Shown: in pieces, positions 1 to 34,947 of the stretch | Numbering within the stretch: the stretch's first letter is position 1 | How the letters are laid out: each line of letters starts with the position of its first letter | Source of the DNA: Parapristionchus giblindavisi | Lineage: Eukaryota > Nematoda > Chromadorea > Rhabditida > Diplogasteridae | Length of the DNA: 64,000 nt | NCBI GenBank assembly: GCA_943737045.1 | Contig: CALSFV010000289.1 | Location: 372,001-436,000, forward strand | Direction of reading: 5' to 3' | Notes under the pieces: model-generated | Database searches by the model: none | Told to the model about the DNA's origin: nothing | What the model saw: only the letters and a program-made list of their open reading frames with translations | Position numbers and translations under genes: made by a program

Positions 1-778
1 ACACTTCAAGGTTGTTCGAACTCAATCATTGTTCGTTTTATCCAATGCTTACACTATCCTCAATCGGTAATATTCTTTGATTATTGATTGATTGATAGAT
101 CAAGTTGTAGGTTGCTCGAGATCACAAAAAGGAGAAAGAGTTGAATCACCCAGTAACGTTTACTCGACTTCTGAAAGATGTGGTAAGTTACTTAATTAAC
201 GATTAGAGGCACATCACGAGCTAATTTTTCTCTCCGCATTGGCAATACTCTCTCGTAGACGAAAAAAGCGAGACAGTGTGGCCAGAGCGGATAGTTTCAA
301 ATTAGTTTGAGGTTTAAACACTTTAACTCATGCTAAATCACTCCAGAAAGGTCTCTGCATGGTTGTATGCAATAATGGATGTGGCAAGAGTGCCATATTT
401 ATCCTTCTTCATGCTGCCATCGCGAGGCTTAACTCTGATGTTCCCTTATCAGTGAGTCTGACCCATCGAACTACATTTGTCCTAAATACAGTAATCTCTT
501 CCTCTACAGGTTCCTGAATTATTGGCAAAGATTAGAGCTGATCGATGGGGATCCATTCAGAATATCGAACAGTACCTCGCTTTTTATCAGCTGCTCCTCT
601 ACTATATTGGGGTACGATTTTGATCCGTTGATCTTTGGATATTATAGTATTTGATTTATGATCCTTTAATCTTTGATCTTTGATCTTTCAGGCCAAATCC
701 AAACCGAAGAGTGAGTCTATACAGATAGTTCGGGAACTAATGAAGTCGATAGGAAGCTATACTCCCAAGAAGGCTTGA
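1..778 (+). CDS. Protein tyrosine phosphatase domain, C-terminal part (5' end outside window); probable pseudophosphatase
   Basis: Five exons were rebuilt: 1-66, 111-182, 347-451, 510-611 and 692-778 (TGA). All junctions are phase 0 with GT-AG ends. Exon 3 carries the phosphate-binding loop, read as VVCNNGCGKSA. It keeps the nucleophilic Cys and the glycines of the family pattern HCxxGxGRS/T, but the leading His is Val and the essential Arg is Lys. The sequence before it, where the WPD loop with its acid Asp should lie, reads LHYPQSVARDHKK with no WPD. Exon 4 (VPELLAKIR ... IEQYLAFYQLLLYYI) is the usual C-terminal helix pair of classical PTP domains. Classical PTPs remove phosphate from tyrosine; the Arg-to-Lys change and missing WPD suggest binding without catalysis. 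Nematodes have many such PTP-only genes. The hairpin repeat at 206-318 lies in intron 2. Upstream exons are not in the window, so total length is unknown. The gene converges on the cyclase gene. Confidence 0.8.
206..318. mobile_element. Hairpin MITE (family 1) in phosphatase intron
   Basis: Inverted arms GCTAATTT...CTCTCCGC and GCGGAT...AAATTAG around a short loop. See the reference copy at 39971-40083 for the family. Confidence 0.7.
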
Positions 779-831
779 GGATAACAAGACTCCTTCCACT
801 ATCAAATCGAGTATATCGAACCTTATAGACA

Positions 832-837
832 AATAAA
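832..837 (+). terminator. Poly(A) signal AATAAA of the phosphatase gene
   Basis: A canonical AATAAA lies 54 bases after the TGA of the phosphatase gene, at the spacing expected for a short nematode-like 3' UTR. Confidence 0.65.
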
Positions 838-1577
838 GTATTTTCATTGTGAATACATTTATGTTCAGCACACTAAACATCAGAAGATAATCTAATCATG
901 GCACAAAAATCACACATTCTAATAAATTATTTATATAAAAAACTTTATGCGGTGCAAATGTAAAGTATAATTGTTGATGGTTTACTTGATAGGTTCTGGA
1001 GTAGACCGCAAGTCGTATACAAGCCATTTAGCCCCGCACGTTTGTGAATTTATCTTTGTCACAAGTCACCACCAGTCTTATCCAAGTGTCATTTATCATT
1101 AATCTTGTCCAAACAAATACAAATCAGAGGTAGCTCGTTATATTATTCCTATTTTCTCATAAAACTAGCACATAATTTTGATACGTAACTTTCGATGTGG
1201 CATGTAAATAAATCGATAATACTAGCAAATATTTCGTAATACATGATGTATAGCACTGGGAAAACTGGGAAAACGGTAATTACCATAGCATAAAATACTG
1301 AGAAAGATCGTAATAATGGCAGGGGTGAAAGATATACAACTGAACAACGAAAAAGAGGAATCGATGTGGCTTTTGATTGAATTCAGGCACTTTTGCATTT
1401 GGGAAAACTGTATTTCGAGATCACATTGATTGCAAACATATGGGATGAAGTAATCGATAAAGCTATAAAATGAAAACAATCGATAAATAGAGGACATGGT
1501 GAACAAGTCTGGTGGGAATGAAAACGGGGCAGACAGTGGTAAGAATAGGATGAGAGAAGATGAGAAAAGAAGAGAGT
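838..1577. other. Intergenic spacer between two convergent genes
   Basis: AT-rich sequence with no exon I can support. It must hold the 3' UTR of the minus-strand cyclase homologue. The stretch near 940-1010 resembles 35315-35380 (both read like ACTTTATGCGRTGCAAA followed by a TTGATAGGTT motif), so part of it is an old dispersed repeat. Confidence 0.5.
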
Positions 1578-25028
<23,451 letters not shown>

Positions 25029-25623
25029 TCCTATTCATATCATCATAATCATAGATATTAATACTAATAAAAGAATAATAATATAAAGTTACAAGATAAC
25101 TTCGATAAAATGAAATGCCGTAATGGATAACATAAAATACGATGGAGGACTTAGTGAATAGTAATCATGAATCAACGAAAATGGATCAAAGCACGCTTGA
25201 TCAGTCAGAAAGATTAGGAAGATAAATAAATAAAGATCATAGTAGCGATAGGTCATTCAAGATTAGTTTTAGTGTGGAGCGATCGTTCTTGTTTTCCTCA
25301 GGACATTGTGGACAGAGAGGAATGGAGTGAATAGAGATCGAATGACTTGAGATCACACAAGAGAATTTAGAAGATGTTCATTCAATTTCATTTCATTTCA
25401 AACAAATTTATATGAAAATGATGTTATTATAGACGATATTGCAGTATGAAAATGAAGAATGATATGCTACGAAAAGTACGAGAAACTTAATTGATCAAAA
25501 GATCAAAGATCATAATATATTTTAGAACGACCGAAATATGATTGTAGATCATATGAGAGGCAATGAAGAACGCATAACTACCGTACTACGGTGATTACAG
25601 AAAGATTGATTGATATCGGTTCT

Positions 25624-25724
25624 TAAATGTGCACCACGAGCTAATTTTGCTCTCCGCTCTGACAATGCTCTCTCGTAGACAAGGAAAGCGAGGGAACTTA
25701 AAATTAGCTCCGATGTGCCTTGAA
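25624..25724. mobile_element. Hairpin MITE (family 1)
   Basis: TGCACCACGAGCTAATTTTG through AAATTAGCTCCGATGTGCC; right arm shortened. Confidence 0.65.
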
Positions 25725-25904
25725 CTGTATCAAATCTCGAATATAGAAGAGGTGAACGTGCATGATATGCATAGCGAACGATATCGGAAGAGCAAAAACG
25801 AAAACAATCTGAATTATGAAGAGAAAGGAGGAAAGATGGATAATGCGAATGGCATAAATATGAGATGAGAAGTGAGAGGAAGAGGGAGAGGCAATCAGAG
25901 GATA

Positions 25905-26098
25905 TTAGGGAGAGGGAGAGGGAGAGGGAGAGGGAGAGGGAGAGGGAGAGGGAGAGGGAGAGGGAGAGGGAGAGGGAGAGGGAGAGGGAGAGGGAGAGGG
26001 AGAGGGAGAGGGAGAGGGAGAGGGAGAGGGAGAGGGAGAGGGAGAGGGAGAGGGAGAGGGAGAGGGGGAGAGGGAGAGGGAGAGGGAGAGGGAGAGGA
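25905..26098. repeat. (GGGAGA)n hexamer microsatellite
   Basis: About 32 nearly perfect GGGAGA units on the plus strand, the purest run of the hexamer seen as CCCTCT elsewhere in the window. Confidence 0.97.
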
Positions 26099-26242
26099 TA
26101 TAACGACAGAAAAAACTAAACGGGCCAGAACTATAGAAGTACAGTGGATATAGAGAAAAACGGACGAGGAGAGGATGCGCTGAGAAGAAATGGAGAAAAG
26201 AATAAGAAGGAGAACGATGGAGAGAGAGAGTGGAGGGGACCG

Positions 26243-26370
26243 CCCGTCTCTCTCCCTCTCCCTTTCCCTTTCTCTACCTCTGCCTCTCTCTCTCTCCCTC
26301 TCCCTTTCTCTCCCTCTGCCTCTCCCTTTCTCTCACTCTGCCTCTCCATCTCCCTCTGCCTCTCTCCCTG
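26243..26370. repeat. CCCTCT-rich pyrimidine tract
   Basis: Reverse-oriented hexamer run 150 bp after the GGGAGA array; the two could pair as an imperfect inverted repeat. Confidence 0.85.
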
Positions 26371-27424
26371 ATCAGTTCAGTATCTAACAGGCGCGCTTTC
26401 ACTCGCACTCTCTCCAATCCCCACACTCTCTCACTTGTCTCTAAACGTCTGTTCCTCTTTGTCCTTCTTCTGTCTCTCGTCATCCCCTCTGTTTCTCTCA
26501 TTATGAGATTGGAGTGGATGAAAATTGATGAGTCGATGGAAGTTTTAAGCCTGACGCGTACTGATGGAGAGGATAGTGGTACGACAACTAATAGTACTTG
26601 GGATTAGAAGTTGGGGAACAAGGAGAGGGACAGAGAGGGAGAGGTAGAGAGAAAAGTAGAGTAAGAAGAGAGGGAGAGAGAGGAATAAGTTAATAGCCTT
26701 GACTAGATGAGAGAATAGAGTTATTATGACGGAGATAGAGTAAATGATAATGTGCTGTTCTTTTAATTAGCGGAAGAAATAAAACTTGTTTTGAAAATGT
26801 TATTGATTTAGTTGAGTATTTATCAGCCACAGCAGTTATGTCATATTGCAAATTTTTAAAATTTTACTCATAATATTATCTGCTTTTACATATATCGTGA
26901 ATGCAAATCTATACTTGTATATCTGTAAATATTGTAAACTTAATCATACCCTCGATGTCTGCTAAAGAGCTCTCCAATGGACAATTCTTGCTCTATTCAA
27001 ATACTTTATCTGATCCCATCGATTCGCCTTGGCGGAGACTTCCTTCAAAAGACTTTCATAAAAGATAAATATCCCATCCGCGATGCGTTCAATTGAAGGA
27101 ATAAATATTATTATTACTATTCTCCAGGGATACACCCCCGTGTTCCCTTATCCCGTTATCCCCCCTCTCTCGTGCTGCACGACGATCACCACCAAGATGG
27201 AGGGACTATCGGGTCTACGGCGTGGAGTATGACTACCGATCACTTTACTCGCTCCACACCCATCTAGTGATGACGCTTGATGTGAAAAAATAGTGTCACT
27301 GCACCCCTACATAATAAGCCCCTACATAGTGTCTACATAATAATATACCGTAATTTATAATTAGTGGAATTTGTTTTATGAAACAATGCAATGATCAATC
27401 GCGAATGTGCATATAATAATTCAA

Positions 27425-27660
27425 ATTTGATGCGGTGTTAAAATCTTGGAAAAGTAGATGGAAAAGTGAAAAGTAGTGTTTATTTTATGATTGTAAAAGT
27501 AGGTGGAAAAGTAGTAATCCAACTCTCGCGTAAAGGGTTTTTATTGTAAAAGTTTGTCAATTACAAAGATAGGCTACTTTTTCAACTACTTTTACAATCA
27601 CAAAATTAACACTACTTTTCACTTTTCCATCTACTTTTACAAGATTTTAAACCCACAAAA
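27425..27660. repeat. Inverted repeat of AAAAGTAG(G)TGGAAAAG motifs
   Basis: GTAGATGGAAAAGTGAAAAG near 27453 is answered by CTTTTCACTTTTCCATCTAC near 27617, together with AACTTTTACAATAAAA-type arms: a foldback element of about 230 bp. Confidence 0.6.
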
Positions 27661-27752
27661 AAAAAGTATTGTGAAATCTAATGGTAATCGATCATATAGA
27701 AGTTATTACATCGTGCGGTACGAATACCGGGCAATCAATCGATATGAGAAAC

Positions 27753-27853
27753 AGCTCAAGCTAATTTCACTCTCCGCTCTGGCCACACTCTCTCGTTTTC
27801 TTTGTTTATGAGGGTGTGGCCAGAGCGTTAGTTTCAAAATCGCTTATGATGTC
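27753..27853. mobile_element. Hairpin MITE (family 1)
   Basis: GCTAATTTCACTCTCCGCTC through GGTGTGGCCAGAGCGTTAG. Confidence 0.65.
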
Positions 27854-28797
27854 TCATTACGGATTAGTCATTATTAAATAAAGAAAATTTATTGACTCTT
27901 CTCTGGATCAAATATCATTTTGCCGATTCAGAGATCGGTTTAAATACTTTCACAAATTGTCCCCACTCAACTAGCGATTACGAATAGAGAGGGGCTGCAA
28001 TCATATATAATAATAGAGATATTTCAATCTGCAAACTGGAGCACTCAACCAAACGTTCTCTAGAATGTGCTATAATTCAATTTCAAAATCTCTATAAAAT
28101 TGGTTTCAACCAAGATTTACGAGATGAAAAGATAGCACCGGGGAGTAATGAAAAAGAATAGGGAGAGATAAAGCGTGAGAAGGTGCGAACTGAATGGAAT
28201 TCTTTATAGACTCGTGAGAAGAGAACTACGGAGGAATGAAATGGATAGAAAGGAGTGAGGAAATGAAGTTTAGACCAACCTCATTGGATAGAGAGCACTC
28301 TTTTAGAAGGAACGCTAAAGGGAATTTGAGAAACTACCAAGGGATAGACAGGAAAAACGAACACAGGGAGGTTTGTAAATCAAATAGAAAAGTTAAACGT
28401 ATTATGAAATTCATGCCATTTGCAATAACAACAAGTTTTTTTTTAAATTAAAACACTCATTATCAGGATTAGATAAAGAGTGTTCCCACTGAATCTGGAG
28501 GGCCATAAACGGTGTTGAAAGAGAGGACTGCTGGAATTATCAGTAGAAAAGCTTTTTTCAGATTAGTGCAGATGCCAATATGATTTGTTCTATCAGCAAA
28601 TTGGAATGTGTGATCGAATATTGAACGTTGTTTCATGGAATATGATCAAATACGACGAGTAATCATTGGTCTATGCGAGTATAAGTTGTCATGGAAGAGA
28701 AACAAATAAAAAGAATTGAATCTTACACATCCGCATGGCAAATAGTATTGGAGGAATTACTAGAGGAGAATAGACGAATCATGAAAGTTGGTGAAGG

Positions 28798-28900
28798 AAC
28801 GCTAATTTGAAATTCTCCGCTCTGACAATGCTGTCTCGCTTTCTTTGTATACGAGAGAGTGTTGCCAGAGCGGAGAGCAAAATTAGCTCGGGTGCTTGTA
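28798..28900. mobile_element. Hairpin MITE (family 1), well preserved
   Basis: Arms AATTCTCCGCTCTGACAATG and GTTGCCAGAGCGGAGAGC around CTTTCTTTGTATACG, ending AAATTAGCTCGGGTG. Confidence 0.75.
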
Positions 28901-29202
28901 CATTTAACGTTCTTGTAATGACTTGCAAAGAAAACCAAAACATCCTGAATTAGTAATAAACATAGAAACTATATATAATATTATATATGACATCAATTGC
29001 TACATACGACCTCATACTTTTGATGATGTACTTATAGATGCAATTCCCTAAGCTGATTCGAATCTCTCCCTAGTGGTCATTTGCAAGACATCTCTCGTAG
29101 CGCAGCTAGAGCGGGAACTTTCAAATTAGTTAGGGACCAAATTTCCTTTAAAGTGCAGTAGACGAAGATCAGTATCAAAGAACAACCTAGTTGGGCGAAA
29201 AA

Positions 29203-29290
29203 TATTGTCCAAACTGAAATTAAGCACCATGTTATTTAGGAGCTCTAATTACGCTTTGGTTCGGAGGCTACGTCAGACTAGAGAGTTCAA
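29203..29290 (+). pseudogene. 5S rRNA-like fragment
   Basis: GTCC.A.CTG.AA.TTAAGC followed 40 bp later by TTTGGTTCGGAGGCTACG matches in order the central part of eukaryotic 5S rRNA (internal promoter box A, then box C). The 5' and 3' stems are not recognisable, so it is a relic or a 5S-derived SINE head. Confidence 0.35.
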
Positions 29291-29892
29291 ATATGCGCTT
29301 GATGTATTCTATTTCATATGAAAAATTTTGCAATTTTTTTCGCTGCAAACTGATTTTCGCTGCAAACTGATTTTGTTTTTAGGTCCTATTTTATCGCTTC
29401 GAATCGGTTGTCTGAACGCTTGTAAGAAAAAAGAAATAGATTTCAGCCGCTGCCTTAACGTTCAATTTACCATACGAAGTAACAGTGTTTATGAATTTCA
29501 ACAATGAACGACCAATCAAAAAATATTTTCTGAAATATCATAATTGTTGAAATTCATAAATACTGTTACCTGCATGACACTGGTAGATATTTTATATAGC
29601 AAGTTATCAGTAGGAGTGTACGGTATTGTGCTACCGTAACCGTCTCGAATCACGAACTGATTTTTTTTCAATCGACCCATGACCTGGGGTTCATGGTTGA
29701 AGATGGCTGAAGTCAAAAAAGGCCATCTCCCAACCGATTTATGATTCGTTGCCGAAACGGGCACCCCCCTGGCTGGGCACTTATGCCTACTGCAGGAACG
29801 GAGGAAAGTCGTCCAGAGGGTGCTTAAACTTGGAAGTACATGTGGTAGAGAGAGATTTCAATGAAAAAAAGGAGATACAAATTGAAAACTAA

Positions 29893-29990
29893 GGCTGTGT
29901 TACATTTTTCAAAACGTGCGCACGTCGTAACGACGGAGACGTTACGGCGGTGGTTACGGCGTGCGCACGTTTTGAAAATGTAACACCGCC
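29893..29990. mobile_element. TTACGGCGG hairpin element
   Basis: GGCTGTGTTACATTTTTCAA and TTGAAAATGTAACACCGCC form the outer arms; AACGTGCGCACG and CGTGCGCACGTT the inner ones. About 98 bp, GC-rich. Relatives: 34263-34390, 59438-59505, 10378-10432, 58625-58840. Confidence 0.7.
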
Positions 29991-30311
29991 TAAAACTTCT
30001 TCCTAGAAGCGTTCTGCAAATTGGGACAACAGATCCAGAATCAGTCAAAAAATATGTATGTCCTAACAAAGAGAGTCAGTGTAGTGAGTTGGGTTAATTT
30101 CTAATACTTATACCTCGCTGAAAAAGTAATGCAATAAGTCATAGAGAGATTACGGATACAATGTCTGAGCGTTCGTTAGACTCTCCGTCTCTCTCTCTCC
30201 CTTTCTCTCCCCCTCTCTCTATCCCTCTCGTTACTCATATCTATTTCCTCTCAGCAGGGACGAATATGAGGCTCAAAGGAGCAAAATAAGCTCGAATTTA
30301 CGCCGACCAAA

Positions 30312-30490
30312 CGAGGGAACGGAGAGGGAGAGAGAAATGGAGAGGGAGAGGAGGGAGAGGAAATGCAAAAAAAGGGAGAGAGAGAGGAAGAGAGAAAAGG
30401 AGAGGTAAGGGGCGAGGGAGAGGGAGAGGAAGTGCGAAAAGGAGAGGGAGAGAGAGACTAGGAGAGAAAAGGAGAGGGAGAAGGAAGGAT
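30312..30490. repeat. GA-rich (GAGAGG)n tract
   Basis: Purine-only stretch on the plus strand, preceded at 30185-30230 by a short CT tract. Confidence 0.85.
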
Positions 30491-30904
30491 GGTGGTCGAG
30501 TAATAATTTCAGGGTTCATGTGTTTACCAGTAGGATTGCGAGCAAACGAGGAAGGTTGAAAAGAGAACAGAAACGGAACAAATAAAAGATTCTATGAGAA
30601 GTTGTAAGTGAGAGAAGAGAATGACATAGACAATACTGGATTAAAAGGTAAAGGTGAAGGTACAACTTCAAGGCACACGAAGTCCTGCGGGTGATTATAG
30701 TTAGGGGAGTGATGACAGTAGACTAACCTCAAGCAAGGTGGAATGATCTCCATAAATATCCAGACCATCGGTACCTCGCTTCTTAGGCAACCAATTGGCT
30801 GGAAAGTCATGCAAATCACAGACGCCTTACAGAAAAAGAACAATGTGATAATGGGGCTAAATTAAGAAAATCCCCTCTTATAGAACTCCGCATTCAGATG
30901 CTTA

Positions 30905-31250
30905 AAGGTGGACCCCCGCGAATATTTTCGTGAACAAACTGTGAGGACAGAAAGTTAGCAAAAGTTATGTTACATACCATACACTATTTATTTTATGCTA
31001 ATTCAACTTATTGATTGTTAGAATCATGAATAAATCATGCTAGCAATCGCAGGGAAAGGCGCGCTTTTTGAAAATAGGAAAGTTCGGCAATAGGATTCGA
31101 TCACGCCACCATGCGCTAGCTAGTCAGACGCTTTACCACTATGCTAAGGAACTGATGTATTAACGCTCTATCTTCTTACATATCACTTGACACTTGCATA
31201 AACGAGATGCAAGATATTTGCATTAACATTCGCGGGTCTCCTCACCTTTA
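30905..31250 (-). mobile_element. TTAA-target element carrying a tRNA-like core
   Basis: Ends TTAAAGGTGGACCCCCGCGAA and ATTCGCGGGTCTCCTCACC then TTTAA. On the minus strand it carries CCTTAGCATAGTGGTAAAGC (A-box-like) and GTGATCGAATCC (B-box-like). Same family as 49313-49651 but in opposite orientation. Confidence 0.7.
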
Positions 31251-32491
31251 ACTAATCTTGATAAAGCGTTTAACTGTAGAACTGTAAAAGTCGTAATATG
31301 TGTCAGGGGTTGGACGTCAGTAACTGTAGCGATCCTTTGAGATGTATCTACATATTGGGTGCTGACGGGGTATGGTGGCAGCACAGATGGATTCAATTTC
31401 AATTATTTATCCTATCATCGCATTAAATGCAAAACAGGGGGAATCTTCTTATCCACAAGAAGTGTCCTTTCGTCTCTGAGAGAATTCAACTCCATTCAAG
31501 ACAACGTCAGCATATGAAACTTGATTCGAATAGTCAAATAACCCACGCTCAGATGGATCAGATTGATGGGAATCATTAATGAATACGTGAAACGGATAGG
31601 ATCATGAGATCGGGTAATCTGGTAATCACTGCGCGCAATTAATGAAATCTTATAATCAATTTCTCTTTCTGATCCACAAATGGTGGCAAACCGTTTCAAA
31701 CGTGACGTCAAAAGCGTAAATCAATCAATAAAGGAGATCAATAATAATCAAGAAAATAAATCAATAGAGATAGATGGCAGATCGATGGAGATCAATAATG
31801 TATGACAATTCAATTAATACAAATGGAAGCAATGCTACAACACTGTTTCAACTATGCCTAACATCCTTCATTATTCACCGAAACATGAATGCGCCTATTA
31901 GGACTGTTGAGTGGGGGAAGTATTTGAGCAACCGCATAGATTCATCAATGGTGAATCTCGTGACACCTATGAAACCTCGAACCACCAGAGGCCGAATCCA
32001 TGACGGTGCAAATCGTTTGCCGTCAAATGTGACGTCACAAACGAAGAGGAATATTATTTTTTGTTGCAAAAGCATCAGCCTACGGATGTGAATTCACGCT
32101 TGCAGCAATCGGTTTTTTCCATAGTTCTTGCATATCTATAGTGGTCCCTGCTGAGGTAATAGCGAGGAAAATCGGTAAATCCTTTGAAAAATCGTTGGTA
32201 AAAGTATAAGGTAATAGGTACAACCCGTTACTCAAGGCACACGGAGGCCTGCGGCTGATCACTGCTAGGCCATTATCACAACACTGGTAGGCTACGAAAT
32301 GCAGAAAAATGCAGAGTACTACTATAATACTACTTCAAGCATAGCAAAGCATACATATGTGTATAAGGGAAAAGGCTCGAAACAGAAAATGAATAGACAT
32401 CTTCTCTTTTTGTCTTCTCAATGGCATTTGCACCAGATTTGTCGTCCATTTCATCCATTAGTCAGAGAGCAGTAACTACATTACTTCTCCC

Positions 32492-32496
32492 GCTCC

Positions 32497-32556
<60 letters not shown>

Positions 32557-32780
32557 GTACCCCTCCTTCTATCTCTACCTTTCCCTCTCCCTCCCCTCCT
32601 CACCCTCTCTCTCTCATTCTTTACCTCTCTCTCTCCTCCTCACCCACTACCTCTCCCTCGTTTCCTCAGCCTCTCTATCCCTCTCAACCTCTTCCTCTAC
32701 CTCTCCCTCTGCTCCTCTCCTCCTCTACCTCTTCCTCTCTCTCTTCTTCTCCATCTCCCTCGTTCTCTCCCTCTCCTCCT
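32492..32780. repeat. (CT)n and CCCTCT tract
   Basis: A run of about 60 bp of pure CT, then 200 bp of CCTCT variants; the 176-codon frame over it is only repeat. Confidence 0.92.
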
Positions 32781-33912
32781 CTTCATCTCCAGAAACAAAG
32801 AACACTGTTCGCGCCTTTTCCACTTCTTCACGTTATCCCATTCCCTTGTCCTATTCTCCATAGTACCATTTCTTTCTTCCTTACTGTTACTCATACTCAT
32901 TTTCGTATTCTTTGTCTAATTTACCATAGTATTTGTACTCGTACTCTTTAGCAACAATGAAAACCTTCTAGAGTACAGTTTGAACAACCCTTTTTATCCC
33001 AAATGGCCGTTATAATGATTCCATCCATCAAAACCATAACCCAAAAAGTCCTCACGAATTAGTTCTATAATAGTTCATTTTAGTATAGTCTATTATTCTA
33101 TATTTATTCGGATTCCATCGCGATATCAAAAAATATCGATAATTAGCTGCCGAAATACAATAAGGCACATTATTATCTAACTTGTAGGAAGGTAAAGGTA
33201 CACCCCGTTATTCAAGGCACACGAAGTCCTGCGGGAGATCACTGCTAGGCCAGTGACAATTACAATCATTACCTAACTTGTAGTATTATATAACATTCAA
33301 TGTATAATACATCTATTAATTATTCGCTGTAGTGTCCATGACGTCCCTTAAGGGCCTTAATTCCCCTTTATATAGAAATTCTCTCGTAAACCCTCTCCAA
33401 TAATCTAATAATCATCACGCGTTTCATAGTTAATATATTCATGAATATGCATAAATATTATCTTTATTAATAATAATAATAACGTCCGGATATCCGGAAT
33501 GTGTCTCTCTCTAATAGAGTCTCTATCGATGATATAGTCGACCACGCTGACAAATAGACTTTATTACTCATGAAGGAGATTGATTAGTACTTATCAGTGA
33601 GGAAGATTATCATTGATTCATTTGAGGGGAATATAAGGATGACTTTGTGATTTATCACTGGCATAGCATCACCCGCAGGAGTTCGTGTGCCTTGAATCCT
33701 GTGCTTCTCGTATTATTAAAGTAACACCTCAAGTTACTTTGAAAATCTCCGCTTTAGCAACGCTATCTCGCTTTCTTCGTATGCAGAACTTCGTGTGCCT
33801 TGAATAACGTGATTTTCCGTTACTTTTCCTTTACCATTCGAGTCAAGAGAGTATGAGGAAGACTGATTGGTTTATAGTGATTTGGTAAAGTGCCATTGTC
33901 ATTGTCAAGTGG

Positions 33913-34030
33913 TATATGGACCACGAGCGAATTTGAAACTCCTTGCTCTGGCAATGCTTTCTGGCTTTTTTTATGTACGAGAGAGTGTGGTCAGAGTGGA
34001 CATCAAAATTTGATAGGGGAATCGCTATAT
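33913..34030. mobile_element. Hairpin MITE (family 1)
   Basis: ACCACGAGCGAATTTGAAAC through GTGGTCAGAGTGGACATC; a partial second copy lies at 33718-33790. Confidence 0.6.
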
Positions 34031-34262
34031 ACTTTGTCTTTCATGGCTCATAAAATATTTAATTCTTGCTAAACTCAAAAAAATATATTTGTGATTAAGA
34101 TTTGATCTGTAGTACTGATACTAACAGTAAGTTTGCACGCAAATATTGAGTCGATTAATTTTTCTTATGCCTTTTATAGAAAACATAATTAGTATTTTTG
34201 ACTTGGGGTTGACTCGGAGTCGTCCATCACGGTGTGGGAAGATGGTGAACGCCGCGGAGTGA

Positions 34263-34390
34263 ACCTATATGCATCGTTGCATTTGCCTACGTGCGTTACG
34301 TGCCTACACCGTAACCTCCGCCTTAACGACGGAGACGCAGCGGCATAGGTTACGGCGTAGGCACGTAAGGCAAATGTAACGATGCAACAG
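34263..34390. mobile_element. TTACGGCGG hairpin element, GC-rich copy
   Basis: Outer arms GCATCGTTGCATTTGCCTAC and GGCAAATGTAACGATGC; inner arms GTGCCTACACCGTAACC and GGTTACGGCGTAGGCAC. Confidence 0.7.
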
Positions 34391-34498
34391 CGTTCAATGT
34401 GCACACTCACCCCGCGACGCGCGCCGCATATCGACCAAGCCCATGGCGCACACCGTGGTGTATTTTTTTAAATTCACGAGTATGACACACTAAGAGAT

Positions 34499-34606
34499 AC
34501 ACTCACAGAAAATTCCCTAGCTAAGGGCCCCATGGTAATTATTCCCTTTTAATATAAGGGAATAATTCCCATGGGGCCCTTGGCTAGGGAATTTTTTGTG
34601 AGTGTA
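34499..34606. mobile_element. Palindromic CACTCACAGAAAATTCCC hairpin
   Basis: ACACTCACAGAAAATTCCCT pairs with AGGGAATTTTTTGTGAGTGT, and CTAAGGGCCCCATGG with CCATGGGGCCCTTGG, around TTATTCCCTTTTAATATAAG: a near-perfect 108-bp hairpin directly next to a family 1 copy (34606-34705). Confidence 0.75.
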
Positions 34607-34693
34607 ATTCGACTCTCCACATTGGCAACACACTCTCGTGGACAACGAAAGTGACAGAGTGTGGCCAGAACGAAGACTGTTAAATTATCTCGT

Positions 34694-34947
34694 GGTGTGC
34701 CTTAAAGGGGCTGACGCCTTTGTCAACGGTCTCTTCAACGCTCTACGCTCTCTCGTTGTTAGAGAACAGAGAAATAGTGTGCGCAATGAAGAGATCATTG
34801 AGAGAGGTAGCGTTCCCTTTAAAGGGAGAGTGACCTCACTCAATGGTCTCTTCATAGCGCACACTATTTCTCTGTTCTCTAACAACGAGAGAGCGCAGAG
34901 CGTTGAAGAGACCGTTGACAAAGGTATCGGTCCCTTTAATACACGCA
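34694..34947. mobile_element. Two head-to-head TTAA-target hairpin elements (family 2)
   Basis: Two units of about 125 bp share the junction TTTAAA near 34820. Unit 1 runs from TTAAAGGGGCTGACG to GTTCCCTTTAAA; unit 2 is its near reverse complement and ends GGTCCCTTTAA. Both contain TTGTTAGAGAACAGAGAAAT or its complement and GCGCAATGAAGAG. The result is a palindrome of about 250 bp. Confidence 0.75.

Noticed and set aside
1222..1506. 94-codon minus-strand hydrophobic frame
   Set aside because: Lies in the 3' spacer of the cyclase gene, AT-driven Phe/Ile/Ser content, no splice partner.
25905..26098. Telomere-like array
   Set aside because: The unit GGGAGA is not the nematode telomere TTAGGC, and it is internal.
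25865..26153. Frames of 84-93 codons rich in Arg, Glu and Gly
   Set aside because: Produced by the GGGAGA hexamer array.
32421..32951. 176-codon plus-strand frame
   Set aside because: Mostly Ser-Leu-Pro from a pyrimidine tract; no splice context or motif.
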